A DNA stretch of 64,000 nucleotides from Saxidomus purpurata (taxonomy: Eukaryota; Mollusca; Bivalvia; Venerida; Veneridae), in the NCBI GenBank assembly GCA_022818135.1, contig JAFMSR010000008.1, positions 14,938,073-15,002,072 on the forward strand, given 5' to 3'. Shown piece by piece: positions 34,557 through 43,988 of the stretch. The notes beneath the pieces were generated by a model. That model was not told the origin of the DNA. It worked only from the letters and a program-made list of their open reading frames with translations, and searched no databases. Position 1 is the first letter of the stretch. The number at the start of each line of letters is the position of its first letter. A program made the position numbers and the translations under genes.

Positions 34557-37500
34557 CTGTAAAAAATAAAGAAATATTTCTCAGCAAATAAAATACATCT
34601 GTGTATTTTCATTTAGATCTAATTGCATCATATGAATTCCGTTTCTATAGCAACCTGCAGCAGAAGAAACATATAAAAACATAGTAACTCATAAAAATGA
34701 AATACAGATTAATATGATATTTCTGTCAAAAATATTCATAATTCCATCAGGACACTGTTCAGAGAACATTGTGAGTTTAATAAATCGTATAAATTATTCC
34801 TTAACAACCGTAACAACCAAAAAGAACTGGATACTACAACCTTGGCAAGAGTAACAAGAAAACCAAAAATATTTCTACCTGACAATATTACCTTGGAAAC
34901 AAATGTTCAACACATTCTATTTACAATTCACTATCAAGTTTACAAATTTATGATACATAATATCAAGTTTTGTAAAAAGAATCATAACCGCTACCACTCA
35001 TACGTGTTGGTTTTGACATTAAGTTTAAGCTTGTGAAAACGTTCTTCAGTAAGATTATTCTAAGAACCGTAACTTACAAATCAGGTTCGTTTCCTGGTAC
35101 GGCCATGTATGCTTCATATTGTCTGTTGTCACCTGATCCATGTATTGCGTAAGCATTGAATTTAGTCACTTTTGGCGGGAAATATTTTCCTGGTATTACT
35201 GCCATCCCGGTCCACTCATTGTTAAATACTCGGCTTGTATACTGAATTGGTAGCTTGTCCTTACGAAATATATACATTAGACAATGAAACATATTATACA
35301 AAATTTATAATATTTCTCACATGCCTCCCAAATAAAGCAAACTAAATACTTGTATAAGCTCACAATAAAAAACCCCACTAGGGTTAAAGCAAGTTTGACA
35401 GCTCCTTAACTGTCTCAAAATGAACAGACTACTCTACCAAGCTTGGATATGTATACCTATCGTACTTACTGATCGACAATTATCTTGTTATCTGACCAGC
35501 AAAATGACTTGTTAACTGACTGTAATGTACATAGCATTACACCTCTTCTTCAAACTAGAGCTATCAATGGGAGTAATTAATACCCGCACTTATGTGTTGG
35601 TCATAAAACAGAAGGTTCACTGTGCAAAAGTACATAGACCGTCAAATATGTTTTACCACACAGCTTGAATGGTGACATGAATAAATGATAAATATAAAAA
35701 CCAAATGGGTTTGCATTCATAAGAATTACATAGAGTAAAGCAAAGTAACCACCATGGATACTTGAGATTCAGCACTTTCAGTTAATTAAAATAAAGTACA
35801 AAAGGGCAATAACTCTATAAAATATGAAACATAGTTATATAACTTGCGATTGTTACTAATCTGGTGTCAGTTAACACACTGTTGAGTTTCAATACAGTAC
35901 CACCATCAATAACTGCATGAGATATATATTGAAAATTTGCTCTTTAAATATTGAAAATTTGCTCTTTAAATATTGGAAATTTGCTAAGTAAAAAGAGCAG
36001 TAACTCTATGAAATTTAAAACATGGTTATATAACTTGTCATTATAAATAGTCTTGTGTCAATGAAGATGTTGTGGAGTTTCAATGCAGAAGCCACCATAG
36101 ATCATTCCTGAGATACAGCACCTATGTATGTTTGTATTTAGAGTTTTATCATTGATCCCGGATAATCCATAACACCAACGCCCCCAGAAGAATTTTAGTT
36201 ATTTTAGGTTTCGGGGGATAGTGCAAGATATAGAACGTGTCCCATTCTAGAGACACCCCCTGGTTCTTTAACATGCCTGGTGTACAGCACCAATACATGG
36301 GACCACGGTTTTAAGGTCTCATCCGAAAGACCATTAATTATTTAAGTGATGGAAGGGGTAATCGAAACCTGCGATCCCTGGATTACAAGTCCAGCGCGTT
36401 ACCACTGGACCACTGATCCGCTCTCTAAAGTACCTTTGTTTAATCAAAATTCGCTAAGTAAAAAGGGGTAATAACTCAATAAAATGTACAATATTGTTTC
36501 CAGTGTATAATTTGTCACTGCCTTTGGAGATTTAAACATGTTAGATAAGTTGGAGATCTACAAATGAAGCAGTTACAATCCAGAATAGGTGTTTAGAAAC
36601 AAACAAATAACAAAATGTAAAACTCATGATTTTAAGTCTTAAAGATAAATTCCCTACTCAAACTGATGCTGAAAATAGGTAAAAAGCAGCTGGTACATAC
36701 CTTTGTCATATTTCTTCTTCCATCTAACATCAGTACAAGATGCTGACCATGTCTGAAAGACATAGGGATGAAGGGAAGTAACAGAATTAGGAAGAGTTGT
36801 ACATAAAATTATAATTAGTATACAGTGTAACCTCTAAAAACGGCCTATTTCACTAGCCAGTCCTATGTATTTACTTAATTCTGTAACTTATGTAGGTTTC
36901 ATAGAGACGGCTGAAAATAACAAGAGCTGTCCATAAGACAGCAAGCTCGACTATTGTGGGTGTTTGCTAATAAAACAAAACTTTTATCAGTGTAATAGCA
37001 AAACAAAATTCTGCTAACTATTAAGTATAAACTAGGAAAGTTGAATCATAAAAAAAGTCAAAATCTATAACTATAGATTTAATTTTTGGTAAATTAATTG
37101 TTTGATACAAAATTTACCCCTGAACACTATTGCTAAGTTTGATATAACTACCATAAGTGGTAACTGAGATATTAAATTTAAACAAGAGTTATCTGTCTTG
37201 ACTGTGTGACACCTCTTAAGACATTAAAAAAGTTTCAAGTCAATATCATAAGTGGTTACTGAGATATGTGCATGATAGTACCTAGCAGGCAAAACTTTAA
37301 CCAAATTTTCAAAGTCAAACAAGGGCCATAATTTGTACTAAATTTATACAAGAGTTATCTGACTTGATTGTATGATACCCCTAAAGACATGAACAAAGTT
37401 TCAAGTCAATATCATAAGTGGTTACTGAGATATGTGCATGAAAGTATCCAGCAGGCAAAACTTTAACCAAATTTTCAAAGTCAAACAAGGGCCATAATTT

Positions 37501-40055
37501 GTACTAAATTTATACAAGAGTTATCTGACTTGACTGTGTGACACCCCTAGAGACATTAACGAAGTTTCAAGTCAATATCATAAGTGGTTACTGAGATATG
37601 TGCATGATAGTACCTAGCAGGCAAAACTTTCACCAAATTTTCAAAGTCAAACAAGGGCCATAATTTGTAATAAATTTATACAAGAGTTATCTGACTTGAC
37701 TGTGTGACACCCCTAGAGACATTAACGAAGTTTCAAGTCAATATCATAAGTGGTTACTGAAATATGTGCATGATAGTATCTAGCAGGCAAAACTTTAACC
37801 AAATTTTCAAAGTCAAACAAGGGCCATAATTTGTACTAAATTTATACAAGAGTTATCTGCCTTGATTGTATGACACCCCTAAAGACATGAACAAAGTTTC
37901 AAGTCAATATCATAAGTGGTTACTGAGATATGTGCATGATAGTACCTAGCAGGCAAAACTTTAACCAAATTTTCAAAGTCAAACAAGGGCCATAATTTGT
38001 ACTAAATTTATACAAGAGTTATCTGCCTTGATTGTATGACACCCCTAAAGACATGAACAAAGTTTCAAGTCAATATCATAAGTGGTTACTGAGATATGTG
38101 CATGATAGTACCTAGCAGGCAAAACTTTAACCAAATTTTCAAAGTCAAACAAGGGCCATAATTTGTACTAAATTTATACAAGAGTTATCTGCCTTGATTG
38201 TATGACACCCCTTAAGACATGAACAAAGTTTCAAGTCAATATCATAAGTGGTTACTGAGATATGTGCATGATAGTACTTAGCAGGCAAAACTTTAACCAA
38301 AGAAGCAACGCCCACGCCCACGCCCACGCACAAGTGACTGTAATAGCTCTCCATATTCTCCGAATAGTCGAGCTAAAAAGAAAATATCTAAGAAAGTTTA
38401 AATTTCACTTTGTGCTTGGGTAAACTATGAAGTATGAACAAGAATAAGTGCATGGTCATTTTAGACTAAAATATCATTGATAAAAGCAAAAAAAAAAAAT
38501 ATTAAAAAAAAACTTTTAATTAAGAATCAATCAATGAATAAAGTTTATTGGCAACAAGCAATACTGATTTAGAATACTCACGGACAAAGTTCAACTTCCA
38601 AATATTTTCCAGATTCAGATAGAAAGAAGGCTTCAACAACTAAAAAAAATAACACAATACAATGACATTTATACATGGTAACATTGTGCTCTATCTGGCA
38701 AAAATACACTCATCTTCAGAGCAGATTTTGAATGCTTTCTGACACTAGCTTTATGACACTAGCTTTCTGACATTGTAGCTTTCTGACACTAGCTTTCCAA
38801 CACTAGCTTTCTGATACTAGCTTTCTGACACTAGCTTTGGACTGATGAAGACAACTTACACTGAGGTATGATAATTCCATTTATACCAAAACAAAATCTC
38901 CAAAAGCCGGAATCTTGGATCTTACCCAAAACAGGATGTGTAACAAACAATTGCCAGAAACTGCTGCTGGTCCTTAATAAGCAAAACACAAACAGGTAAG
39001 TACTAACACGTCTAAACTTGAATGAGTGATTTAAATTGTTTATAACGACCCAAGGATTTCACCTCGGGCTAAACTGCCAAGACCCCTGACAGGCACAGGT
39101 TGAAGAGACAGATGCAGATAGAAGGGTATATAGCACCTATACAGGTCAGACTACCTCTGGGTTTATAACCAGTTCATCTCTAGATGGGTGGGAAACACTG
39201 AAATTTCCAGTGCCCCATCCGGTATCAACCTCCTGGTTGGTAGTCCAGACCCTTGACCACTCGACCACTGGGCCACCCTTTCTAAACTTTAACTTTCTTA
39301 TAAATGAAAGAGAAACACAACTTTATGAATCTGCTATCGTACAAACATAGACCAAAATAGCCTAAATTGTGAACATCTTTTAATCTGACAGTTTTATTAT
39401 TTGTATGTTTGCATGTATGCATGCTAAACACGGCAGATAAGGATGAATACAAAATATTCAATACTTTTCCCTGGCTGTTTCACATCATTAATATAATTAT
39501 TTGAGATATTTAAAAAAAATCATTTATAAAAGATAACAACACATCTTGGATGAAAAATGTTTGCTCTTTGTATTGTTTAACTGATGATATCATTATTCAT
39601 AATATCACTATCAACTATAACAAGCAGGGACAAATCAAATGTGCTTGTGTATTTTTTCAATACAAATGAATGTTTACCTCCCTTTATCAAGTCTACTATA
39701 AATGGTTCGAAGTATACTAATATAAGATCTTACCTTCATAACCCCACAGTTGTGGAAATGGCTCACCAGCAGGTCCGCTGGGTGCAGCAGGATCATTATA
39801 GAATGGGGCTCGAACTTTCAGTATAACAGTATTGTCAGCACCTCTACTAATAGACACTTCTGCTTTTTTGTTTGTGATTTCTTTACCATCCCACGTTCTT
39901 CCAACTGTAAATGTCAATCTGAAACAAAGAAAAACTGTATTCAATGAATTCATAAAACATCTGTTTATAAACTTTTAAACGGTTTAAAACTTTCTATTTA
40001 AAAAAACTGATGAAACAATGCGAGTTAACATATACCTGTCTGTAATGTCCATCAT
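34466..40055 (-). CDS. C4orf33: UPF0462 protein, C4orf33 homologue (left copy, complete, six exons)
   Basis: Function unknown; the family is small, soluble and conserved in animals. Minus-strand exons, 5' to 3': 40055-40036, 39918-39734, 38639-38582, 36752-36701, 35259-35078, 34556-34466. They total 588 nt, giving 195 residues (human about 199). Recognised from TWDGKEI, APFYNDPAAPSG, FPQLWGYE, VVEAFFL...YLEVELCPHGQHLVL, YFPPKVTKFNAYAIHG and PDFHRLEYFGD, in the same order as human C4orf33. All introns are GT-AG and phases match. The start is taken at the first of two adjacent ATGs (MMDITDR). A reverse poly(A) signal TTTATT lies at 34380-34385. The protein appears identical to that of the right-arm copy, which favours alleles or very recent duplicates. 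Confidence 0.93.
35078..35259 (-). CDS. C4orf33: UPF0462 left copy, exon 5
   Basis: Encodes DKLPIQYTSRVFNNEW, then AVIPGKYFPPKVTKFNAYAI and GSGDNRQYEAYMAVPG. Donor gattt|gtaagt. Confidence 0.92.
36160..36424 (-). mobile_element. Meta-SINE-like element with tRNA-Thr-like head (left copy)
   Basis: On the minus strand it starts with a tRNA-like head at about 36424-36350: agtggtccagtggtaacgcg (A box), anticodon arm CTGGA-CTTGTAA-TCCAG giving a TGT (Thr) anticodon, and ggtttcgattacc (B box). The body holds ctttcggatgagaccttaaa, a block I recall as the conserved Meta-SINE core. It sits inside a UPF0462 intron. Confidence 0.75.
36701..36752 (-). CDS. C4orf33: UPF0462 left copy, exon 4
   Basis: A 52-nt exon encoding HGQHLVLMLDGRRNMTK; GQHLVL matches the family. 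Donor acaaag|gtatgt. Confidence 0.9.
36920..38376. mobile_element. pearl/HINE-like element with 166-bp tandem repeats (left copy)
   Basis: One end carries gctgtccataagacagc (a 6-bp stem hairpin) next to agctcgactatt; the other end carries aatagtcgagct, so the ends are short inverted repeats. Inside are seven unit starts of exactly 166 bp (gcaggcaaaact at 37285, 37451, 37617, 37783, 37949, 38115, 38281). This layout resembles the pearl elements of bivalves, since linked to Helentron-derived elements (family knowledge, not searched). It lies in a UPF0462 intron. Confidence 0.75.
38582..38639 (-). CDS. C4orf33: UPF0462 left copy, exon 3
   Basis: A 58-nt exon encoding VVEAFFLSESGKYLEVELCP across its junctions. 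Donor tgtcc|gtgagt. The acceptor here reads ttttttag where the right copy reads ttttttcag. Confidence 0.9.
38735..38840. repeat. short minisatellite (ctttctgacactag), left copy
   Basis: Seven or so imperfect units of about 14-16 bp around ctttctgacactag. The right-arm equivalent is at about 53988-54090. Confidence 0.85.
39035..39285 (-). mobile_element. tRNA-derived SINE (left copy)
   Basis: Reverse complement starts ggtggcccagtggtcgagtg, a tRNA-like A-box region, then ctggactaccaaccaggagg and a body ending taaacaatttaaat. Its partner is at 53546-53793. It lies in a UPF0462 intron. Confidence 0.65.
39734..39918 (-). CDS. C4orf33: UPF0462 left copy, exon 2
   Basis: Encodes LTFTVGRTWDGKEI to FPQLWGYE, including RAPFYNDPAAPSG. 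Acceptor ttgtttcag, donor gaag|gtaaga. Confidence 0.92.
40036..40055 (-). CDS. C4orf33: UPF0462 left copy, exon 1 coding part
   Basis: Twenty coding bases, MMDITD plus two bases of Arg, followed by cag|gtatat. The 5' UTR extends to higher coordinates by an unknown amount. Confidence 0.75.
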
Positions 40056-41071
40056 CTTGTGCTGTACAAACAGTGATAAGATAAAAGTAAATTGTGTAGT
40101 TTTCAAATATCAGTAAATTAATACAACCTACTGACTTAGTAATGTAGTTACCTGGATAAAGCCTGACTGGTCTGCTATGTTTTCAAAAATAGATAATGGA
40201 AATTACAGAATTATAAAAATGATAAAAATATACTTTTTTTTCAATGATATTTTAATATATATGCAGCACTTTTAATGAACAACTTTTCCAGAAGAAAAAC
40301 ACTAACACATCTACTGTAGTAAAACATACATTAGCTATGTGTTAAAGCAAATAGAACCCAGTTCTATCGGTCATGAGACTTTAATACTTGATAAAAGCTA
40401 AGTCATGATGATAGAATGGTTAGCTGTCAGCCTAGACTAGTCACTAGTCTGATAAAAAAAAAAAATTTCTATATACTATTTTTCATGCACTATTTCCAGT
40501 CTATTTTATATGATTTTGCTTTATATACTGGGGCAGTTTTATCAGGCCCTGAAATCGGTGCTGGATAGTAGACTGGCTCTAGAACAAAACAGTCAGATAT
40601 TTTATAGTAAAAGAGATATTTCAGGGCCTGGTGACCAGGCTACTGTCAGCCTTGAATGCCCCACTCTTCCCATGTATTGACCAGTTTTTGGCATATTAAG
40701 TCAGGGGTTCTAAAGGACAGAATCCCATTCTTAAGGGGGGTCACTGGTGAGGTTTTTGGATTTTTGCACTTCTGGAAATTTACATTTTGTTAAATTTCAA
40801 AAATTATAATTTAACTGGAAAAAACAATTATGCAGTAATAAACTTGGGCACAATAGGAATATTTTAGTGCAAAAAGATTGAACATTTTTTAGATTTTTTT
40901 TTTGACCCCACATTTTGTAGCTAAATTGACAAAATTTGCTATATGCAAAAATGGGGGTAGGGGGTACAAAAATAGTCATTTCTCAAAAACTGTTTCAGAT
41001 ATTTGCTTAATTCAAACTTTATTACAAGAATTGTCAGGTTATAAAAACACAGTAATAACAACTTCCTGTTA

Positions 41072-41235
41072 CACAGCAAAAATTGCACCATATGTTAAAC
41101 ATGTGAAAAACATGCGGCTGCAACATATGTAAAACATATGTCATACATCCTTTTCTTGGGGAAAACATATGTTTTTCATGATATGAAAAACATGTGTTTT
41201 ACATGAGTTTTACATATGGTGCAATTTTTGCTGTG
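41072..41235. mobile_element. TA-flanked 164-bp MITE (left copy)
   Basis: Starts CACAGCAAAAATTGCACC and ends with its exact reverse complement, flanked by TA on both sides (41070-41071, 41236-41237). The interior is itself a set of short palindromes around aacatatgtt and catatgaaaaacatg. A TA duplication fits Tc1/mariner-type mobilisation. Confidence 0.88.
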
Positions 41236-41574
41236 TATAGTTTTTTGTTACAGACTTATGCCGTCATATCTCAAAGCTCGTCAAAATTTAAAACACATTT
41301 TTATCAAATTTTAGTAAGTGGGTGGGGTAATATTTATTCAGATGATGATAAAAATAGCACTATCCCAATGTTTTCATCCTAAAGCATGAAATGTTACATT
41401 AGAAAAGACAGAAAATTGATACCTATTCTGAAAAAAACACCACATACATAAAAGTCTACGATACCCGAATTCTAGCTAATATGCATTTAACACCTTACTT
41501 TGATGGTGTATCAATAAAGATTAATATTGCGAAAAACTTAAGTCATCACCCCTTCATTATTTTTCCAAAAATTA

Positions 41575-41725
41575 ACAAGTAATATGCTAGTGTCTATAAA
41601 AAACAGGGTCAATAAAATTTCTTGTTATTTTGAGAAATGGCAAAGTTATAGTCAACGTTAAGTTTTTGTGACAGACGGACTGACTGACAAAACGATCCCT
41701 ACATATCGCTTTTTCTCCAAAAGGG
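41575..41725 (-). repeat. tatcgc dispersed repeat, left arm
   Basis: Reverse complement of the block order at 12700-12975: tcgctttttctccaaaaggg, then gacagacggactgactgac, then the complement of aaaaacttaacgttgactat. Confidence 0.55.
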
Positions 41726-42589
41726 CAACACAAAAAGGACTTGAAGAGAAAAAAGACCTCTCAATCTGAACAGACTTTTACAAGTCTACAAGTGATGCTG
41801 TGGATCCAGAAAGACAACAGTGGGTCACTGGCAGTGAAAATCCTGTGTTAGTGAACTGACTTGCTGCACAAGTTTAGATTGTACTGCCATTTGTCATGAA
41901 ACTTAGCAGTGAAGGGGATCTGCAGTTGCTCCTAATGTAACATGGTGACTCTGGCTTGGTTATATCCCACTGGAATAGATCATGATGGTGCATATCTGAG
42001 ACTGGAAGCTGGATATTAAATAGCATAGTTTTATAACACAGTAGTTGATTTTGACAAACCTCAAGACTCTGAATCATTTCCAACTTTGGACTTATGTGGC
42101 AGTCATCATAGGGGGAGTCAAAAGTGTATAAATACTCCACAATGGGATACATGCAGGTATAAACTTTCAGGCTGCTGTTAAAGTGTGGCAGTATATGTTA
42201 TACAGGACAAGTTTAATATGTGGACATGGTGTGGGCCTAGTAAAAAGTGCTAAAAATGCCAGGTTTTGCCTTTTTTAGAGAACAGAGTTTAAACCAATGA
42301 AATAAGATGTTTCAAAAATGTTCTGTCATAATAACTATGATCTTAGCATTTATTGCACAAAATTCCCGTGTGATCGACGCCTTTCCAGCTGCCGGCCTAT
42401 TTTACGAGGCCTGCAGTTGAATGTACGTCAGATTGTCTAATATTTCAAGCAATCAACATCTACTTAATACTAAATATAGTAGAACAATCTTTTAAACAGC
42501 GAAATTCACATATCTTTACACTTTTCTTCTGCTTAAATTGCTCAAACACAATTTAAGTCGGCCCGCAAATAAGGCCGCAGAATAAACAT

Positions 42590-43021
42590 GGCAGTGGCTA
42601 GGTAGCCGTGACTGGCTACCTAGTCTTTTGGTCTAGGTAGCCGGATCCGGCTACCTAGACCAAAAGGCTAGGTAACCGTACATAACAAATTAAATTTACA
42701 AACAATTTAGAAACAATTAAATTTAAAAAACGCCGTACGTGATAGCATAGCGGCGAATCGCAACGAAACTTTGATACCGCGGCGGCTAAGTGTGATTCAA
42801 AGGATCTTAATGTAACAGGTCGCTTTTAAAGGTGAATTGTTTCAACAATACAGCGAAGAAAAAAGTTATGACTTGTGCAACATGTATTAAACTATCAAAA
42901 ATGAAAAGAAACAAACGTATGAAATATAAAAACGGCTACCTAGCCTTTTGGTGTAGGTACCCGGAACCAGCTACCTTGACCAAAAGACTAGGTAGCCGGT
43001 TCCGGGTACCTAGCCACTACC
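42590..43021. mobile_element. nested-palindrome MITE with 9-bp target duplication (left copy)
   Basis: Ends are ggcagtggctaggtagccg and the complement of ggtagtggctaggtacccg, flanked by aataaacat on both sides (42581-42589, 43022-43030). Each end is built from several ctaggtagccgg / ccggctacctag units separated by ccaaaag, forming nested hairpins. A 9-bp duplication suggests Mutator-type mobilisation; no transposase is encoded. Confidence 0.85.
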
Positions 43022-43044
43022 AATAAACATGTCCTGTTATACAC

Positions 43045-43407
43045 ATGTATAGGTTAATTAATTTTAAAAGATCAACATTAGAATACACCAGACTTTCGCA
43101 GTTTGGACTGTTTGATTGCCTGTCAAAATTATACAGTGAACCACCGAAGTATACACAGACAGATACAGTTACACTGTTGTATAATTCCATGAGTGATCTT
43201 CAAATTATCATTATTTTGACAACTTGTGCAAATAAAAGTATTTTCTACCTGTCTTTCGTCCATGTTTTCAAAAACTTATATAAAATGATTACGACTGAAG
43301 CTATAGAAACCGCTGCTAGTATATTTTTCTTTGTAATTCCCATGTTGATTCCTGTTAGTTCTGCAACACAATGTGACGTTTTGTTATTGATGATACAAAT
43401 GGCGTAG
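43045..43407 (+). CDS. unrecognised 120-codon frame, left copy
   Basis: Opens MYRLINFKRSTLEYTRLSQF, with a hydrophobic C-terminal half (FFFVIPMLIPVSS). The frame is kept intact in the right arm at 49426-49788 (minus), where it lies upstream of the transposase gene and is followed by ggag|gtaagt, a perfect donor. It may be part of a 5' exon of that gene or only a chance frame. Not recognised. Confidence 0.25.
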   Translation: MYRLINFKRSTLEYTRLSQFGLFDCLSKLYSEPPKYTQTDTVTLLYNSMSDLQIIIILTTCANKSIFYLSFVHVFKNLYKMITTEAIETAASIFFFVIPMLIPVSSATQCDVLLLMIQMA

Positions 43408-43455
43408 TTATAATTAAGGGAGGTAAGTAAGCACAGGATATTTCAATAGAGTTGC

Positions 43456-43955
43456 NNNNNNNNNNNNNNNNNNNNNNNNNNNNNNNNNNNNNNNNNNNNN
43501 NNNNNNNNNNNNNNNNNNNNNNNNNNNNNNNNNNNNNNNNNNNNNNNNNNNNNNNNNNNNNNNNNNNNNNNNNNNNNNNNNNNNNNNNNNNNNNNNNNNN
43601 NNNNNNNNNNNNNNNNNNNNNNNNNNNNNNNNNNNNNNNNNNNNNNNNNNNNNNNNNNNNNNNNNNNNNNNNNNNNNNNNNNNNNNNNNNNNNNNNNNNN
43701 NNNNNNNNNNNNNNNNNNNNNNNNNNNNNNNNNNNNNNNNNNNNNNNNNNNNNNNNNNNNNNNNNNNNNNNNNNNNNNNNNNNNNNNNNNNNNNNNNNNN
43801 NNNNNNNNNNNNNNNNNNNNNNNNNNNNNNNNNNNNNNNNNNNNNNNNNNNNNNNNNNNNNNNNNNNNNNNNNNNNNNNNNNNNNNNNNNNNNNNNNNNN
43901 NNNNNNNNNNNNNNNNNNNNNNNNNNNNNNNNNNNNNNNNNNNNNNNNNNNNNNN
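43456..43955. other. assembly gap of 500 N
   Basis: Exactly 500 N, a usual placeholder for a scaffold join of unknown size. The left arm ends at the first N, and the exon of the YqaJ gene starts cut at the last N. Confidence 0.99.
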
Positions 43956-43988
43956 AGGAAAGCACCTGATGATGAGAAACCTCAATCT
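43956..43988 (+). CDS. YqaJ gene, partial exon at gap edge
   Basis: Eleven codons in phase 0 before gtaagt, joining in frame to 44421. The start of the exon is lost in the gap. Confidence 0.6.

Larger units (their letters stand above)
28345..43455. repeat. left arm of ~15-kb inverted repeat
   Basis: Reverse complement of 49378-64000. Anchors: 28345 pairs with 64000, 28541-28630 with 63721-63810, 34466 with 58643, 40055 with 52770, 43455 with 49378. The arms share genes, introns and mobile elements, with scattered substitutions and a few large indels. It ends exactly at the N run. Confidence 0.97.
40056..43455. other. UPF0462 5' flank, left arm, up to the gap
   Basis: Holds a TA-flanked MITE (41072-41235), a tatcgc-type repeat (about 41575-41725, inverted), the nested-palindrome element (42590-43021) and a 120-codon frame (43045-43407). 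No other gene recognised. The UPF0462 promoter must be at the low end of this stretch, but no core element is clear. Confidence 0.7.

Noticed and set aside
36350..36424. tRNA-Thr gene call
   Set aside because: The anticodon arm and boxes are good, but the tRNA-like head continues into a SINE body and is duplicated with it, so I call it a SINE head.
37285..38300. CRISPR-like array
   Set aside because: Units are 166 bp and contiguous with no unique spacers; this is a eukaryotic minisatellite inside a transposon.
38145..38354. 69-codon frame MESYYSHLCVGV..., also at 54916-55119
   Set aside because: It reads through the end of the pearl/HINE-like element and one 166-bp unit, and differs between the arms by repeat length. 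No protein family.
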